From positions 1 through 7,512 of the forward strand of contig JAEZIL010000057.1 in assembly GCA_023436685.1 (NCBI GenBank): a stretch of 7,512 nt of DNA, in the 5' to 3' direction. Below, piece by piece: positions 6,260 to 7,512 of the stretch. Each line of letters starts with the position of its first letter. The first letter of the stretch is position 1. The notes under the pieces are model-generated. The model searched no databases and was not told where the DNA came from. It saw only the letters and a program-made list of their open reading frames with translations. Position numbers and translations under genes: made by a program. The stretch comes from Bacteroidota bacterium (lineage in GTDB: Bacteria; Bacteroidota; Bacteroidia; Chitinophagales; Chitinophagaceae).

Positions 6260-7456
6260 ATGCCGGTAATATCACATCGTGGCGCACAGATGCCGCCATC
6301 CCCCATACGCAAGCTGGTTCCTTATGCTGAAGCAGCCAAAAGAAAAGGAATAAAGGTTTATCATCTAAACATTGGCCAGCCAGACATTGAAACGCCTGCG
6401 GCTATACTGGACGCTGTAAAGCATGCCGATATGAAGGTGCTGGAATACAGCCATAGCGCCGGAAATGAGAGCTACCGGAAGAAATTGGTAGAATACTATA
6501 AGCGCAACAATATTAATGTCGATCAGAATGAGATCATAGTAACTACTGGAGGTTCCGAAGCTATTCTGTTCGCTATCATGGCATGTATGGATCCGGGTGA
6601 TGAGATCATTATCCCTGAACCATTCTATGCAAATTATAATGGCTTTTCTACAACAGCAGGCGTAAAGGTCGTGCCTATTCCATCAAGCATTGAAGATGGG
6701 TTTGCCTTACCTCCAATCGAAGCGTTTGAAAAAGCAATAACGCCACGTACAAAGGCGATCATGATTTGCAACCCTAATAATCCTACAGGCTATTTATATA
6801 GCGCTGAAGAATTGGATGTACTAAAGCAGATATGTTTAAAGCATGATCTGTTTTTGTTTAGCGATGAAGCCTACCGTGAATTCTGCTACGACGGTAAAAA
6901 GCATATTTCTGCTCTTTCACTGGAAGGCCTGGAAAACCATGCTATTCTGATGGATACCATTTCTAAGCGTTACAGCGCTTGTGGTGGCCGCATTGGTGCA
7001 TTTGTTACCAAAAATAAAGAAGTGCTGGGTGCTGCTATGAAGCTGGCACAAGCAAGGCTTAGTCCGCCTTCTTTTGCTCAAATACTAGGTGAGGCTGCAG
7101 TTGACCTTCCCGCAGATTATTTTGATAGTGTACATGCCGAATATGATAGCCGAAGGAATCTCCTGGTGAAACGTTTAAAGGCAATGGATGGGGTGGAATG
7201 CCCGCTACCTGGTGGAGCTTTTTATGCAATGGCTAAACTACCCGTAGACGATAGCGAGAAATTCTGCCAATGGCTGCTTGAAGAATTCTCTCACAATGGC
7301 GCAACTGTAATGATGGCTCCTGCAGGTGGTTTTTATTCAACACCCGGTAAAGGAAAGAATGAAGTACGCCTGGCTTATGTTTTGAACAATGAGGCGATTA
7401 ACGGTGCAATGGATTGCCTGGAAGAAGCACTAAAAGCATATAATAAGAACAAATAA
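6260..7456 (+). CDS. Class I/II pyridoxal-phosphate aminotransferase (aspartate aminotransferase-like)
   Basis: This 398-residue cytoplasmic enzyme of fold type I is the usual length for the family. Visible active-site elements are HLNIGQPDIETP (35-46, substrate side), TTGGSEAI (95-102, cofactor phosphate), NPNNPTG (171-177, with Asn174 contacting PLP), SDEAY (201-205, Asp202 to the pyridine nitrogen and Tyr205 to O3'), and the Schiff-base Lys236 in SKRYSACGGRIG with phosphate-binding Arg244. Arg370 in EVRLAY is the expected alpha-carboxylate ligand. All catalytic residues are present, so it should be active. It transfers amino groups between an amino acid and a 2-oxo acid; aspartate is the default guess, but specificity cannot be read here and an aromatic or alanine preference is possible. 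The start at 6260 (MPVISHRGAQ) fits family N-termini; Met11 is a less likely alternative. It has its own promoter candidate, sits between two terminators, and so is probably monocistronic. Confidence 0.93.
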   Translation: MPVISHRGAQMPPSPIRKLVPYAEAAKRKGIKVYHLNIGQPDIETPAAILDAVKHADMKVLEYSHSAGNESYRKKLVEYYKRNNINVDQNEIIVTTGGSEAILFAIMACMDPGDEIIIPEPFYANYNGFSTTAGVKVVPIPSSIEDGFALPPIEAFEKAITPRTKAIMICNPNNPTGYLYSAEELDVLKQICLKHDLFLFSDEAYREFCYDGKKHISALSLEGLENHAILMDTISKRYSACGGRIGAFVTKNKEVLGAAMKLAQARLSPPSFAQILGEAAVDLPADYFDSVHAEYDSRRNLLVKRLKAMDGVECPLPGGAFYAMAKLPVDDSEKFCQWLLEEFSHNGATVMMAPAGGFYSTPGKGKNEVRLAYVLNNEAINGAMDCLEEALKAYNKNK

Positions 7457-7470
7457 TAACCATACTGTCT

Positions 7471-7510
7471 GCAACGCCCTTTACATCGCGTAGAGGGCGT
7501 TGTTGTTTTA
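7471..7510 (+). terminator. Rho-independent terminator after the aminotransferase gene
   Basis: CAACGCCCT (7472-7480) pairs with AGGGCGTTG (7494-7502). The stem continues inward through a T-G wobble, T-A, A-T and C-G to a five-base loop, and TTGTTTTA follows. The interrupted T tract makes it somewhat weaker than the other two terminators in the window. It starts 14 bp after the stop codon. Confidence 0.85.
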
Positions 7511-7512
7511 GC

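Noticed and set aside
1..7512. Mobile elements, CRISPR arrays, tRNA or rRNA genes, riboswitches
   Set aside because: No transposase or integrase motifs, terminal repeats, spaced direct repeats, cloverleaf-like sequence or long structured leaders were seen; the gaps between genes are all under 140 bp.

Overview
The window looks like an ordinary chromosomal stretch from a Bacteroidota bacterium, most likely in or near the Chitinophagaceae/Sphingobacteriia-type lineages. The evidence is a TonB-dependent receptor followed by a lipoprotein with a right-handed beta-helix fold, two tandem secreted DUF1573 proteins, near absence of Shine-Dalgarno sequences, and A/T-rich TAnnTTTG promoter elements. 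GC content is in the low 40s by eye and looks even across the window. Family-level placement is an inference.

Layout, left to right. (1) Bases 1-1585 hold the C-terminal 527 codons of a TonB-dependent outer-membrane receptor whose start lies off the left edge. (2) Bases 1671-3014 hold a 447-residue predicted lipoprotein with a beta-helix repeat fold, 85 bp downstream and on the same strand. It ends in a strong rho-independent terminator. (3) On the minus strand, bases 3050-5057 hold a two-gene tRNA-maturation unit. A TsaC/YrdC threonylcarbamoyl-AMP synthase comes first (4494-5057), followed 22 bp later by a CCA tRNA nucleotidyltransferase with an HD domain (3050-4471). (4) A 135-bp divergent promoter region (5058-5192) carries candidate promoters on both strands and a small dyad. 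(5) Bases 5193-6174 hold two tandem paralogous exported DUF1573 proteins, closed by a 12-bp-stem terminator. (6) Bases 6260-7456 hold a class I/II PLP aminotransferase. A perfect TAnnTTTG box sits only 4 bp before its ATG, and a terminator lies at the right edge.

How the genes work together. The receptor and the beta-helix lipoprotein probably form an envelope pair (import or surface binding), with no SusD-like gene between or after them in this window. TsaC makes the activated intermediate for t6A37 on ANN-decoding tRNAs, and Cca builds or repairs the tRNA 3' CCA end, so the minus-strand unit is coherent. The two DUF1573 proteins are probably periplasmic or cell-surface Ig-like domain proteins of unknown function. 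The aminotransferase is metabolic and appears independently transcribed.

No RNA genes, mobile elements, CRISPR arrays, long repeats or intergenic gaps above 300 bp were seen. I found no clear sign of a novel multi-gene system. The points most worth a second look are the receptor/beta-helix pair, the DUF1573 doublet, the terminator that overlaps the end of cca, and the possibly leaderless aminotransferase mRNA.
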